Shown here piece after piece: positions 40,456-49,311 of a stretch of DNA of 55,110 nucleotides. Under the pieces are notes generated by a model. The model was not told the origin of the DNA, made no database searches, and saw only the letters and a program-made list of their open reading frames with translations. The stretch covers positions 1 to 55,110 of the IMG/VR virus record IMGVR_UViG_3300021197_001923. One strand, 5' to 3'. The DNA is from a virus. A program made the position numbers and the translations under genes. The first letter of the stretch is position 1. Each line of letters begins with the position of its first letter.

Positions 40456-40587
40456 ATGTCCTTAGTCAAAAACATGAATAAGCGTAAGAAGGCTGGCACT
40501 TCTCGCTCCAAAAAAGACAGCACTGTAAGCCCGAAAGCCTACAAGGACATGAAGGCTGGCTGGCCCAAAAAGGGTAAGAAAAAATGA
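40456..40587 (+). CDS. Tiny lysine-rich protein
   Basis: 43 residues, with about a third Lys/Arg (NMNKRKKAGTSRSKKDSTVS..., AYKDMKAGWPKKGKKK). It has the typical motif order of small phage proteins seen beside DUF6321 in marine phages. The ATG follows the previous stop by 4 nt and its stop overlaps the next start (ATGA). Role unknown. Confidence 0.6.
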   Translation: MSLVKNMNKRKKAGTSRSKKDSTVSPKAYKDMKAGWPKKGKKK

Positions 40588-40850
40588 GCGAAGACCGGCT
40601 TACACGCATGGAGGATAAACTCGACAAATTGTCAGAAGCTGTCCTCGCCATCGCCCGAATGGAAGAGCGAATGCTCACCGTGTTTAAGCGGTTGGAAAAC
40701 GTGGACGGCAGCATAAAGAAAATGGATGACCGCATCGATGAGATGGAAAAACAAGCCATCGCCAGAGGTCAAAAAATTGCATTTGCCGAACGCATATTCT
40801 GGATGATCTGCACGGGCGCCGTGGGTTTAGCCTTCATATATTTGAGGTAG
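40584..40850 (+). CDS. Coiled-coil membrane protein
   Basis: 88 residues: a long heptad-patterned helix (RMEDKLDKLSEAVLAI, RLENVDGSIKKMDDRIDEME) and one C-terminal transmembrane span (IFWMICTGAVGLAFIYL). This topology fits a tail-anchored inner-membrane protein. A holin or superinfection role is possible but unsupported. It is coupled to the lysine-rich gene. Confidence 0.65.
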   Translation: MSEDRLTRMEDKLDKLSEAVLAIARMEERMLTVFKRLENVDGSIKKMDDRIDEMEKQAIARGQKIAFAERIFWMICTGAVGLAFIYLR

Positions 40851-40877
40851 GCATTAGCGCTTCGAGGCGAGTTATTA

Positions 40878-41225
40878 TTAAAAATTATATCCTTTGGCGA
40901 TACAGAACCGTTTCAATGCGGAAATCAGTATTATCGTAGCGGCAACATTCTCCTGATTTGAATGTTTCCAGTATGATGAATCATACTCTTCGGCGACCAA
41001 TTCGTGTAACTGCAATAAATTAATCTTCGTTTCAGTAAAGCATTCGTAAAGCTTCATTTCTTCAGGGCCTGGATTTATCAACAGACCTTCAAAAGCACCC
41101 AACAAGTGAACCATTTGACCCTGCTGGTCATACCTATCCCAAACCGATTTATTGAAGGCATTAGCCTGAGTTACCAGAGTGATTAGGAAAACTAGCGGAA
41201 GTAATTTTATTTGACGTAAGCGCAT
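40878..41225 (-). CDS. Exported protein, last gene of the opposite-strand operon
   Basis: 115 residues from the ATG at 41225. A clear signal peptide (IKLLPLVFLITLVTQANA, cleavage before F) is followed by a helical mature domain with two Cys (LYECFTE, LKRFCIAKG). It overlaps the preceding gene by 19 nt and converges on the membrane protein at 40850. It is probably periplasmic. No family is recognised. As a small exported protein transcribed against the late genes it fits a moron (lysogenic conversion or superinfection exclusion). Confidence 0.6.
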   Translation of the reverse strand: MRLRQIKLLPLVFLITLVTQANAFNKSVWDRYDQQGQMVHLLGAFEGLLINPGPEEMKLYECFTETKINLLQLHELVAEEYDSSYWKHSNQENVAATIILISALKRFCIAKGYNF

Positions 41226-41590
41226 CGCATTGGCCTTTGTCCAGCTTGAATTGTACTGCTGTATGCAATTGCTCCCTGAATGTGATGAAAGCAAGCATTC
41301 TGCAGCAGCATTCGTTGAGGGTCGAGGGCGAACATACAAGAACTTTGTTCAGATTTTTCAAACGACGACCATGAAATCATTTTACCTGTCCACGAACCCA
41401 CAGGATATGTGGCATCCGCTTGGTCAGTTTTAAATCTTACGGTTGCTGTAGATTTATCAAAATCCAAAAATATAAGGTAATCAGGCTTTTCAATGTTGCA
41501 GACTAAAGCAACCACGCTGTCAGAGGCAGCAACCTGAGAGGCTACTATTATAGAAAACGCCGTGGCTATATTTCGTAATAGCTTAGTCAT
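41207..41590 (-). CDS. Exported beta-rich protein
   Basis: 127 residues. Signal peptide LLRNIATAFSIIVASQVAA, then a beta-rich mature domain with cysteines that could pair (ALVCNIEK, SSCMFAL, NACFHH, MRCAYV). The ATG overlaps the stop of the 50-residue gene upstream. It is probably periplasmic, cotranslated with its neighbours. The function is unknown. Confidence 0.65.
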   Translation of the reverse strand: MTKLLRNIATAFSIIVASQVAASDSVVALVCNIEKPDYLIFLDFDKSTATVRFKTDQADATYPVGSWTGKMISWSSFEKSEQSSCMFALDPQRMLLQNACFHHIQGAIAYSSTIQAGQRPMRCAYVK

Positions 41591-41735
41591 TTTTATCTTC
41601 CAACATCACATTGATCTGCTTCACGACTTGATCGTTTTCACCTTCCAGAAGCGTGACTCGTTCTGACAGTTCTTTGATTTTCCGGTTAAGTAAAAACCAC
41701 ATGATTATCACTAAAAGTAACGCTAGTGCTTCCAT
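41583..41735 (-). CDS. Small membrane/coiled-coil protein, first gene of the opposite-strand operon
   Basis: 50 residues, with GAGGG 5 nt upstream. An N-terminal transmembrane helix (ALALLLVIIMWFLL) is followed by a coiled coil (KIKELSERVTLLEGENDQVVKQ). It overlaps the next gene (ATGACTAA). It heads a three-gene unit of membrane/exported proteins that diverges from the terminase genes. Confidence 0.6.
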   Translation of the reverse strand: MEALALLLVIIMWFLLNRKIKELSERVTLLEGENDQVVKQINVMLEDKND

Positions 41736-41775
41736 AATCACCCTCTCAATTTAAGATCAAACTGTACGGAAAAGT

Positions 41776-42162
41776 ATGGATATTGCAACTAAAGAACTGA
41801 CAGACAAACAGGCTGCTTTTCTAGAAGCACTTCTAGGCGAGGCCCGTGGTAACATCCGTCTGGCTATGGACATCGCTGGATATTCCAAAACAACAGCCAC
41901 CACAGAAGTCGTTGGCCCTCTAAAAGAAGAAATCACAGAACGTGCTGGTATGATGCTGGCCATTAATGCGCCTAAAGCTGCATTCGGCATCATAGATGTT
42001 TTAGACGATCCATCGGCACTAGGCGCTCGCAACGCAATCTCTGCTGCCCGTGAAGTTCTAGATCGCACCGGTCTGGTGAAAAAAGAACAAGTTGAGATTA
42101 CCGCAAACGCCGGCGGTATGTTTATATTGCCTCCGAAAACTAGCAATGATGTGGCAGAATAA
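41776..42162 (+). CDS. terS: Terminase small subunit (probable)
   Basis: 128 residues directly before the large terminase, overlapping it. The N-terminal part (LTDKQAAFLEALLGEARGNIRLAMDIAGYSKTTATTEVV) is a typical TerS helix-turn-helix. The rest is helical for oligomerisation (AAREVLDRTGLVKKEQVEI, the family's usual linker phrase). It recognises phage DNA for packaging. It starts 40 nt from the divergent exported-protein operon. Confidence 0.85.
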   Translation: MDIATKELTDKQAAFLEALLGEARGNIRLAMDIAGYSKTTATTEVVGPLKEEITERAGMMLAINAPKAAFGIIDVLDDPSALGARNAISAAREVLDRTGLVKKEQVEITANAGGMFILPPKTSNDVAE

Positions 42163-44011
42163 ATCTAGACCAAACAAAACCGCCAAAGTACCATACGCCT
42201 ATGTACCTAGCGAAGCCGATACATTGGTTCTTATCCCTGACCCTGAAATGGTTAGGTGGGTGGAAGACGCTCTTGATCATCTTGATCAAGGCCATAGCAG
42301 TCGCAGGGTGGCGGCGTGGTTGGTGGAAAAAACTGGCAAAAAGATTTCTCACCAAGGCATCCTGAATATTTGGCGGGAGCGTCGTGGAGATACATCCAAA
42401 ACAATCAAAAAACTAAATAAAGCCGCTAAACAAAAACGGCCTAAAACAAATCAAGATAAAAAACTAGCAGCAGTAAAACGTAAGAAGTCAGACGCTAAAC
42501 GTGTGCTGACAATGACGGAAAAAAAACTTGCCAAACTTGAAGGTGAGAATGATCATCAAAACCCCGTTTCGGACAATTTAGATTTTAACGTTGTTCAGCA
42601 AAAATTTGCGAACCGAGACATCATTTTCGAGCCGCTCCCTGGCCCGCAAACCGAATTTCTGGCGGCACCGGAGCGGGAAGTCTTATTCGGTGGGGCAGCG
42701 GGGGGCTCAAAAACCTACAGCCTCATCGCAGACCCTCTCCGATATTTCGGAAACGGAAATTTCAATGGTCTGCTTTTGCGGCGAACCGTTGACGAATTGC
42801 GGGAAATCCAGTGGGCCACACAGAAGCTGTATCCGCAAGCGTACCCGAATGCGAAATGGTCGGCGAAGGCGAGCCAGTGGACGTTCCCAAGCGGCGCTAG
42901 AATTTGGCTGACTTACCTAGAACGCCCTGAAGATGTTCTTCGCTATCAGGGACAAGCGTTTAGCTGGATAGGTTGGGACGAATTAACCCAGCATCCAACG
43001 AGTTTTGCATTTGATTACATGCGCTCAAGGCTTCGTACTACCGACCCGACGTTACCGCTATGCGTCCGTGCGACCACGAATCCAGGTTCCAGTGGGCACG
43101 GTTGGGTTAAACGCTTATTTGTAGACCCCGCACCCGCTAACACACCCTTTGCTGCTACAGACATTAATACAGGTGAAACGCTGGTTTACCCAGCTGGGCA
43201 TGAAAAAGCAGGGCAGCCGCTATTTATGCGGCGGTTTATCCCGTCAAAGCTTTCAGACAACCCTTATCTAGCAAAAGACGGCGTTTACGAAGCTAACCTA
43301 TTATCGCTTCCTGAAAACCAACGGCGGCAATTACTGGAAGGCGATTGGACAATTGCGGAAGGGGCTGCGTTTTCTGAGTTCAGACCGGACATTCATACCT
43401 GTGAACCATTTAACATTCCCCCTGAATGGCGAAGGTTTCGTTCATGTGATTTTGGGTATTCAAGTTTTTCAGCTGTTCATTGGTTTGCGATCGACCCTAA
43501 TTACAGCACCCTTTACGTCTATCGAGAATTATATGTTTCAAAGCATACGGGTCGGGACTTAGCTAAAGCAGTTTTAGCCGCTGAAGCTGGTGAAAAAATG
43601 CAATACGGAATATTGGATAGCTCCTGCTGGCACAATCGTGGTCAGATTGGCCCAAGCATAGCTGAAGAGATGATTTCCGAAGGCTGTAGATGGCGCCCAA
43701 GCGACCGATCGGCTGGTTCAAGGATTGCGGGCAAAAACCGCCTCCACGAATTACTTAAAGTCGATGAATATACTGAGCAGCCAGGAATTATTTTCTTTAA
43801 TACCTGCCGCCAAATCATCGCAGATTTACCAGTAATTCCCTCTGACCCAAAAGGTACTGACGACATCGATCCTCGCTACGCCTCTGATCATACTTTCGAC
43901 AGCATTAGATATGGGATTCAAAGCCGCCCACGAGCCCAATCACCCTTTGATTTTGGCACAGGTGTTTCACAACAAGGCTGGCAACCATCAGATTCAATAT
44001 TTGGATATTAA
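42146..44011 (+). CDS. terL: Terminase large subunit with N-terminal HTH-like extension
   Basis: 621 residues (start 42146 or 42149, overlapping terS). Walker A at residues 182-190 (GGAAGGSKT), Walker B with D278-E279 (WIGWDEL), coupling motif TNPG, and the RNase-H-like nuclease beginning at D435 (CDFGYSS), so both the motor and the nuclease are present. The first ~150 residues are unusual. They hold a helix-turn-helix-like stretch (GHSSRRVAAWLVEKTGKKISHQGILNIWRER) and a lysine-rich linker, perhaps extra DNA recognition. Confidence 0.93.
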   Translation: MMWQNKSRPNKTAKVPYAYVPSEADTLVLIPDPEMVRWVEDALDHLDQGHSSRRVAAWLVEKTGKKISHQGILNIWRERRGDTSKTIKKLNKAAKQKRPKTNQDKKLAAVKRKKSDAKRVLTMTEKKLAKLEGENDHQNPVSDNLDFNVVQQKFANRDIIFEPLPGPQTEFLAAPEREVLFGGAAGGSKTYSLIADPLRYFGNGNFNGLLLRRTVDELREIQWATQKLYPQAYPNAKWSAKASQWTFPSGARIWLTYLERPEDVLRYQGQAFSWIGWDELTQHPTSFAFDYMRSRLRTTDPTLPLCVRATTNPGSSGHGWVKRLFVDPAPANTPFAATDINTGETLVYPAGHEKAGQPLFMRRFIPSKLSDNPYLAKDGVYEANLLSLPENQRRQLLEGDWTIAEGAAFSEFRPDIHTCEPFNIPPEWRRFRSCDFGYSSFSAVHWFAIDPNYSTLYVYRELYVSKHTGRDLAKAVLAAEAGEKMQYGILDSSCWHNRGQIGPSIAEEMISEGCRWRPSDRSAGSRIAGKNRLHELLKVDEYTEQPGIIFFNTCRQIIADLPVIPSDPKGTDDIDPRYASDHTFDSIRYGIQSRPRAQSPFDFGTGVSQQGWQPSDSIFGY

Positions 44012-44014
44012 TTA

Positions 44015-46162
44015 ATGGCACTCATGGACAAACCAGAAGGATTTGACGCTGACGAGGCGACTGAATCTGATACAGTTATGAGGCTGGAAGAAGAAGGTGA
44101 CGTTGAACAGGAAAATATTGACCTGTCTGGTGTTGCTGCCTTCGTACAATCACAATTTCGTCGTTCCAAAGACCGTCGCATGTATGACGAAGATCGCTGG
44201 TTACGGTCATATCGAAATTACCGAGGTTTATATGGGGCTGATGTTCAGTTTACCGATACGGAAAAGTCCAAAGCTTTTGTAAAAATCACCAAAACAAAAG
44301 TTCTAGCGGCTTATGCGCAATTAACCGACGTTATTTTTGCAGGACAACGCTTTCCAATTGGAATTGAACAACGCCGGTTTCCTAACAACGTAGCTGACGC
44401 AGTAAGCTTTGACCCAAAAGGTTTAACCGATGAAAAGGTCAAAGAAAAAACAGGCGTTGACTACAAAGTTCCTAAAAAAGTTATGCGTCCTGATGTGGCA
44501 AAAGATTTAGGAATTTACGAAGATCAGCTTGAGCCTGTTAAGGACGACTTGGAGCTTGGTGACGGTAAAATTCCTGGCTCTATAACTTTTGAACCAGCAG
44601 ACCGTGCTGCGAAAAAGATGGAGCACAAAATCCACGACCAGCTGGAGGAAAGTAACGCCTCAAAGCATCTTCGGTCAGTTGCATTTGAGTGTTCACTCTT
44701 TGGCACAGGCGTCATTAAAGGGCCATTTGCCCATGACAAAGAATATCCAAGGTGGAGTGAGGAAGGCGAGTATGATCCGCTTTTTGAGACCATCCCAAAA
44801 GTCGAATATGTAAGTCTATGGGACCTGTACCCTGATCCTGATGCTCGTAACATGGGTGAAGCAGAATATATCGTCCAAAGACATCGCTTAAATCGTACAC
44901 AAATGCGTCACTTGAAAAATCGACCGCATTTTCGTGAAGATAGCATCGAATTAGCATTAGAATATGGCGCCAGCTACACCCGTGAATACTGGGAAGATAC
45001 GCTGGACGACAACACAAACTCCGAGGGTGTAGATAGGTTTGAAGTGCTCGAATATTGGGGCATTTTGGACGCAGAATTAGCAGATGAAGCTGATTTTGAG
45101 ATACCAGATGAATTAGCCGATCGTGATCAGGTCCAAGTCAATGTTTGGATTTGCAATGGTCAGATTTTACGTCTGGTTCTCAATCCCTTCACACCAGTTC
45201 GCATTCCCTATGCTGCCGTGCCTTACGAGCTAAATCCATACTCATTTTTTGGCATCGGCGTAGCTGAAAATATGGAAGACACTCAGCTGATCATGAATGG
45301 TATGATGCGTATGGCGATAGATAATGCTGCGCTGTCAGGAAACCTCCTAATTGAGATTGATGAAACTAATCTTGTCCCTGGCCAAGACTTATCCGTGTAC
45401 CCTGGCAAGGTGTTTCGCAGACAGGCGGGAAGTCCAGGCCAGAGCATTTTTTCGACCTCATTTAAAAACGTCAGCCAAGAGCTTTTAATGATGTTTGATA
45501 AGGCTCGTCAGTTGTCAGATGAAAGCACTGGTATACCCTCATATAGCCACGGAGTAGGAGGTGTGATGGGTGTGGGACGAACCGCAAGTGGTATGTCCAT
45601 GCTCATGGGTGCCGCAGCGCAAAACATCAAAGCCGTGGTGCGCAATATAGACGACTATTTGCTATCCCCGCTGGGCAAAGCGATGTTCAATTTCAACATG
45701 CAATTCGCCTTCGACAAAGAATACACGAAGGGCGACTTGGAAGTTAAGGCTCGTGGCACTGAAAGCCTGATGCGCAACGAGATCCGTAGCCAACGTTTAA
45801 TTCAATTTATGCAGATGGCTCAAAACCCAGCAATGGCGCCATTTGTAAAGTATGATTACATTTTGCGTGAATTAGCGACATCGATGGACCTTGATGAGGA
45901 TAAAATCCTTAACGACCAACGTGAAGCCGTGATCCAAGCTAAAATGATTGCGGAAATTCAGGCTTTAATGCCCCAGCAAGCACCAACACCTGAACAAGGT
46001 GGAGCTCCTAGTCCCAATGATCCAACCGGCACAGGCGGGGGTAATCCTACTCCTGGCAATGCTCCAGAACCAGGCGCCAAAGGTTTCACCGGAGCCGGCG
46101 GAGGAGACAACGGTGGCGATACGACTGGCGGACAATCTCCGCAGGGCCAGCAGCCACAATAA
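44015..46162 (+). CDS. Portal protein
   Basis: 715 residues, 3 nt after terL. It matches the P22-like head-to-tail portal by position, size and composition. It has a helical N-terminus (RRMYDEDRWLRSYRNYRGLYG), a central crown/wing with LWDLYPDPDARNMGEAEYI and YSFFGIGVAENMEDTQLIMNGMMRMAIDN, and a late helical barrel region. The last ~80 residues are disordered and rich in Gly, Pro and Gln. It forms the dodecameric DNA gate. Followed by small virion genes and scaffold. Confidence 0.92.
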   Translation: MALMDKPEGFDADEATESDTVMRLEEEGDVEQENIDLSGVAAFVQSQFRRSKDRRMYDEDRWLRSYRNYRGLYGADVQFTDTEKSKAFVKITKTKVLAAYAQLTDVIFAGQRFPIGIEQRRFPNNVADAVSFDPKGLTDEKVKEKTGVDYKVPKKVMRPDVAKDLGIYEDQLEPVKDDLELGDGKIPGSITFEPADRAAKKMEHKIHDQLEESNASKHLRSVAFECSLFGTGVIKGPFAHDKEYPRWSEEGEYDPLFETIPKVEYVSLWDLYPDPDARNMGEAEYIVQRHRLNRTQMRHLKNRPHFREDSIELALEYGASYTREYWEDTLDDNTNSEGVDRFEVLEYWGILDAELADEADFEIPDELADRDQVQVNVWICNGQILRLVLNPFTPVRIPYAAVPYELNPYSFFGIGVAENMEDTQLIMNGMMRMAIDNAALSGNLLIEIDETNLVPGQDLSVYPGKVFRRQAGSPGQSIFSTSFKNVSQELLMMFDKARQLSDESTGIPSYSHGVGGVMGVGRTASGMSMLMGAAAQNIKAVVRNIDDYLLSPLGKAMFNFNMQFAFDKEYTKGDLEVKARGTESLMRNEIRSQRLIQFMQMAQNPAMAPFVKYDYILRELATSMDLDEDKILNDQREAVIQAKMIAEIQALMPQQAPTPEQGGAPSPNDPTGTGGGNPTPGNAPEPGAKGFTGAGGGDNGGDTTGGQSPQGQQPQ

Positions 46163-46171
46163 GGGTAAACT

Positions 46172-46387
46172 TTGAATAAAGACGATTATCGTAATCTCTT
46201 ACCGCTCGTAAATGATCGGTCGAAATTACAACTGCTTCAGGAGTACGCAGCCTCTCGCATTTCATACATGCACGGGTTGTTGGAAACGGCAAAAGACCAA
46301 TCCCGCATATTAGAAATACAGGGCGCAATCGCTGAATTGCGCAGGTTCGATACCTTGAAGGACGAGGTCAAAGAAAGGGCCAAGTAA
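46172..46387 (+). CDS. Small helical protein between portal and scaffold
   Basis: 71 residues with a TTG start and AAGGG 7 nt upstream. All helical (LLPLVNDRSKLQLLQEYAASRISYMHGLLETAKDQ). It overlaps the next ATG by one base. Possibly a head assembly factor; no family is recognised. Confidence 0.65.
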   Translation: MNKDDYRNLLPLVNDRSKLQLLQEYAASRISYMHGLLETAKDQSRILEIQGAIAELRRFDTLKDEVKERAK

Positions 46388-47172
46388 TGGCATCAAACAA
46401 AGAAGCTAGAAAAGGCATTCGCTCAAAAGCTGGTGCTGACATGGCCAACAAACGTTTTCAGTTAGATGAAGACAAAGCTGATTTAGACAAAGACGGAAAG
46501 CTGTCGAATTACGAACGTGAGCGAGGCAAAGCGGTCCAGAAAGCGATTAAAGATGACGAAATTATCGACGAAGAACGTGTTGGTATGTTTCATGGTGGGA
46601 TGCCTTGCGGGATGGATGATGGGCTTATGGTTGACCCCGAAAGTGGAAACGAAATCCCAATCGGTTCTTCCCCCGAAAACGTGCGTGACAACCTCGAAAT
46701 TATGATCTCTGAGGGTGAATATGTTTTGCCCGCTGACGTAGTTAAGTGGCACGGCCTGAAACACATTATGGATATGCAATCGGAAGCAAAACTGGGGCTA
46801 ATGTCCATGTTTGCAGAAGGCTTAATTCAATATGTTGACGAAGAAAGCGCTGATACCATTCCATGTCCTGAATGCGATGGTGAGGGTTGTGATCATTGTG
46901 ATGGAAAAGGCTATCACTATGCGGACGAAAAAGAACCCGATAGCGAAAGCGGTGCGGACACCGAAGTATCGGATGAGGGTGATCCCGAACAAGAAGAAAC
47001 CACAGAGACAATCGAAACACCGCAAGGCAATGAGATTGAAATGGCAGGAGTAGAAACAACCTACAACGAGCCAATTCTTGAGGAAACCGAAGACTACCTC
47101 GCCAGCGATTATGGCAAAACTTCGGAACCCTACGGCACGATGATGAAGCAGAAGATCGCATTTATCGTGTGA
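46387..47172 (+). CDS. Virion-associated protein with EF-hand-like loop and DnaJ-type zinc motif
   Basis: 261 residues, AAGG upstream. An EF-hand-like loop at residues ~34-45 (DKDGKLSNYERE), a conserved-looking SEGEYVLPADVVKWHGLKH middle, and CPECDGEGCDHCDGKGYHY (two CxxCxGxG half-sites) at ~158-176. The C-terminal 80 residues are acidic. Marine phages carry similar proteins next to portal/scaffold genes, with the GEYVLPADVV core. A structural or chaperone function is inferred. This is the second DnaJ-like zinc motif of the genome. Confidence 0.7.
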   Translation: MASNKEARKGIRSKAGADMANKRFQLDEDKADLDKDGKLSNYERERGKAVQKAIKDDEIIDEERVGMFHGGMPCGMDDGLMVDPESGNEIPIGSSPENVRDNLEIMISEGEYVLPADVVKWHGLKHIMDMQSEAKLGLMSMFAEGLIQYVDEESADTIPCPECDGEGCDHCDGKGYHYADEKEPDSESGADTEVSDEGDPEQEETTETIETPQGNEIEMAGVETTYNEPILEETEDYLASDYGKTSEPYGTMMKQKIAFIV

Positions 47173-47216
47173 ACCAATGGGCCACCCGCAAAGCGGCCCC
47201 CACGGAAATTTTCAAC

Positions 47217-47999
47217 ATGGCAAAATATAGACGACAAGAGGGCATCAGTACCCTTGAAAAAGAAATTGAGTCTGAAATGGCTCGCACCACCCCCACTAAG
47301 GTAGAGGTTCGAGAACCTACAGAAGCAGAGGATGGTTCGTTTAAAAAACGTTACGGTGACCTGCGTCGGCACTCGCAACAATTAATGCAGCAAAAAGATG
47401 GTGAAATAACCCAGCTGAAACAACAGTTGGACGCTGCTGCAAAAGGACAAATTAAGTTTCCCAAAACTGACGAGGAAATCGAAAACTGGTCTAAACGCTA
47501 CCCTGATGTTGCCCAGATCGTTGATAGCATTGCTCAGAAACGAGCCAGTGAAGCACTAGCGGAAGGCGAAAAACGACTAGCGGGATTAAAGCAGCTTGAG
47601 CAAAAGCTAACCCGCAAAGAAGCCGAACAGCAGTTGTTAAAGCAGCACCCAGATTTTATGAAAATCCGTTCTTCACAACACTTCCATGATTGGGTCGCCC
47701 ATCAGCCCGCATACATCCAAGACGCCCTCTATAAAAACAATACCGATGTTCAAGCAGCATCAAGGGCGATCGATTTATACAAGGCTGACAGAGGCAAATC
47801 CAAAAAAAGTAATTCGTCCGCAGCCCAAGCAATCGGCCGAACCACAGGGACGGCTCCTGTTTCACAAGGACGCAAAACGTATTCAGAAAGCCAAGTCGCA
47901 AAAATGAGCACTGCTGAATACGAAAAACACGAAGAAGCAATTATGTCTGCCATGCAAAATGGCAGCTTCAAATACGACCTTTCTGGCGCTGCCAGATAG
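47217..47999 (+). CDS. Capsid scaffolding protein (probable)
   Basis: 260 residues from the ATG at 47217; a GTG at 47169 overlapping the previous stop would add 16 residues. Highly charged coiled coil (RRHSQQLMQQKDGEITQLKQQLDAA, KRLAGLKQLEQKLTRKEAEQQLL), a WSKRYPDVAQIVDSIAQKRA motif typical of podoviral scaffolds, and a disordered C-terminus with KKSNSSAAQAIGRTTG. Position just before the coat gene is standard for a scaffold. Confidence 0.85.
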   Translation: MAKYRRQEGISTLEKEIESEMARTTPTKVEVREPTEAEDGSFKKRYGDLRRHSQQLMQQKDGEITQLKQQLDAAAKGQIKFPKTDEEIENWSKRYPDVAQIVDSIAQKRASEALAEGEKRLAGLKQLEQKLTRKEAEQQLLKQHPDFMKIRSSQHFHDWVAHQPAYIQDALYKNNTDVQAASRAIDLYKADRGKSKKSNSSAAQAIGRTTGTAPVSQGRKTYSESQVAKMSTAEYEKHEEAIMSAMQNGSFKYDLSGAAR

Positions 48000-48225
48000 A
48001 TCGCTACGACTGACAAATAAACGTCGGTCACCCCGCACAGGGCCACCGCTTAGGTCCACCCCTGTAAATCCCAAAATCAGAAGAAATAGACGTTAGTCCA
48101 CCAGTACGTTCTGGCCCGTGAGCTTGCTAGTTCGCACCACCCAGTGACCCGTACTGCCACTGATTTGTCCCCCTTCTGTGCTGTCGGGCGCCCAGCGCCC
48201 CGCCATTCACAAAGGAGTACAATAA
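48000..48225 (+). promoter_or_regulatory. Coat-gene leader with strong hairpin
   Basis: 226-nt gap with no gene. It is GC-richer than its surroundings. A perfect GGGCGC / GCGCCC hairpin with a CCA loop lies at 48186-48200, followed by AAAGGAG before the coat start. It may stabilise or focus expression of the coat mRNA. No promoter was clear. Confidence 0.5.
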
Positions 48226-49299
48226 ATGGCATTCCCAGCAGCCGCAGGTCATGGAAACCTGCCCAATGGAAACTTTTCAAGTGTAATTTACTCGAAAAAG
48301 GTCCAGCTTGCATTTCGTAAGGCAACAGTTGTCGGCGACATCAGCAACTCTGATTATTTCGGAGAAATTGCTGCCCAAGGCGATACTGTAAAAATTATCA
48401 AAGAACCCGAAATTTCTGTGTCAGCCTACCAGCGTGGCACCCAAATATCGGCCCAAGACCTTGATGACGAAGACTTCACTCTCGTGATCGACAAGGCAAA
48501 TTACTATGCCTTCAAGATCGACGATATTGAAGAATCTATGAGCCACGTAAATTTTTTACAGCTTGCAACAGACCGTGCAGCATATCGTTTAGCTGACCAA
48601 TACGACCAAGAAGTTCTTGGCTACATGGCCGGTTACAAACAAACAGCGCTTCACGGAAAAGCCGATACCGTAAACGACCAAGTGAACGGTACAAAAGCTG
48701 TCTCAACAGCCGGTTCAGACGAACTGCTGACGAGCATGAAGCTGAAAAAAGGTGACTTTGGCAACATCACAACAGGCTCTGCAGGTGATCACTCGATCCC
48801 TCTTGCAGCACGTTTGCCAGGCGCAACAGCACTACCAACCGCAACAGCTTCACCAGCAATGGTGGTTGCACGGATGGCCCGTCTGCTTGATCAACAACAA
48901 GTTGATACGCAGGGCCGTTGGTTGGTCGTAGACCCTGTATTCATGGAACTGCTTCGTGACGAGGATTCTCGTTTCTTGAACGCAGATTATGGTGAGTCAG
49001 GTGGACTACGGAATGGTTTGGTTCTGAAGAATTTCCACGGTTTCCGTGTTTATACTTCGAGCAACCTACCAGCAGTCGGTACAGGCCCAGGTACAACTGG
49101 TTCTGCTAACCAAAACACCAACTACGGTGTCATCGTTGCAGGTCACGACAGTGCCGTCGCAACAGCGGAGCAAATCAGCAAAACGGAAACCTACCGTGAC
49201 CCTGATTCATTCGCCGACATCGTTCGTGGCATGAGTCTTTATGGCAGGAAAATACTCCGCCCTGAAGGTCTTGTTTCATGCAAATACAACGCAGCTTGA
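48226..49299 (+). CDS. Major capsid protein
   Basis: 357 residues, with AAAGGAG 10 nt before the ATG, the strongest in this region. HK97-fold coat of the P22-like/marine podovirus type: N-arm with FSSVIYSKKVQLAFRKATVVGDI, a DTVKIIKEPEISVSAY strand and a central P-domain including RWLVVDPVFMELLRDEDSRFLNADYG. The C-terminus has VAGHDSAVATAEQISKTETYRDPDSFADIVRGMSLYG, a phrase common to such coats. Follows the scaffold. Confidence 0.92.
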   Translation: MAFPAAAGHGNLPNGNFSSVIYSKKVQLAFRKATVVGDISNSDYFGEIAAQGDTVKIIKEPEISVSAYQRGTQISAQDLDDEDFTLVIDKANYYAFKIDDIEESMSHVNFLQLATDRAAYRLADQYDQEVLGYMAGYKQTALHGKADTVNDQVNGTKAVSTAGSDELLTSMKLKKGDFGNITTGSAGDHSIPLAARLPGATALPTATASPAMVVARMARLLDQQQVDTQGRWLVVDPVFMELLRDEDSRFLNADYGESGGLRNGLVLKNFHGFRVYTSSNLPAVGTGPGTTGSANQNTNYGVIVAGHDSAVATAEQISKTETYRDPDSFADIVRGMSLYGRKILRPEGLVSCKYNAA

Positions 49300-49311
49300 G
49301 GAGTATAAAAA

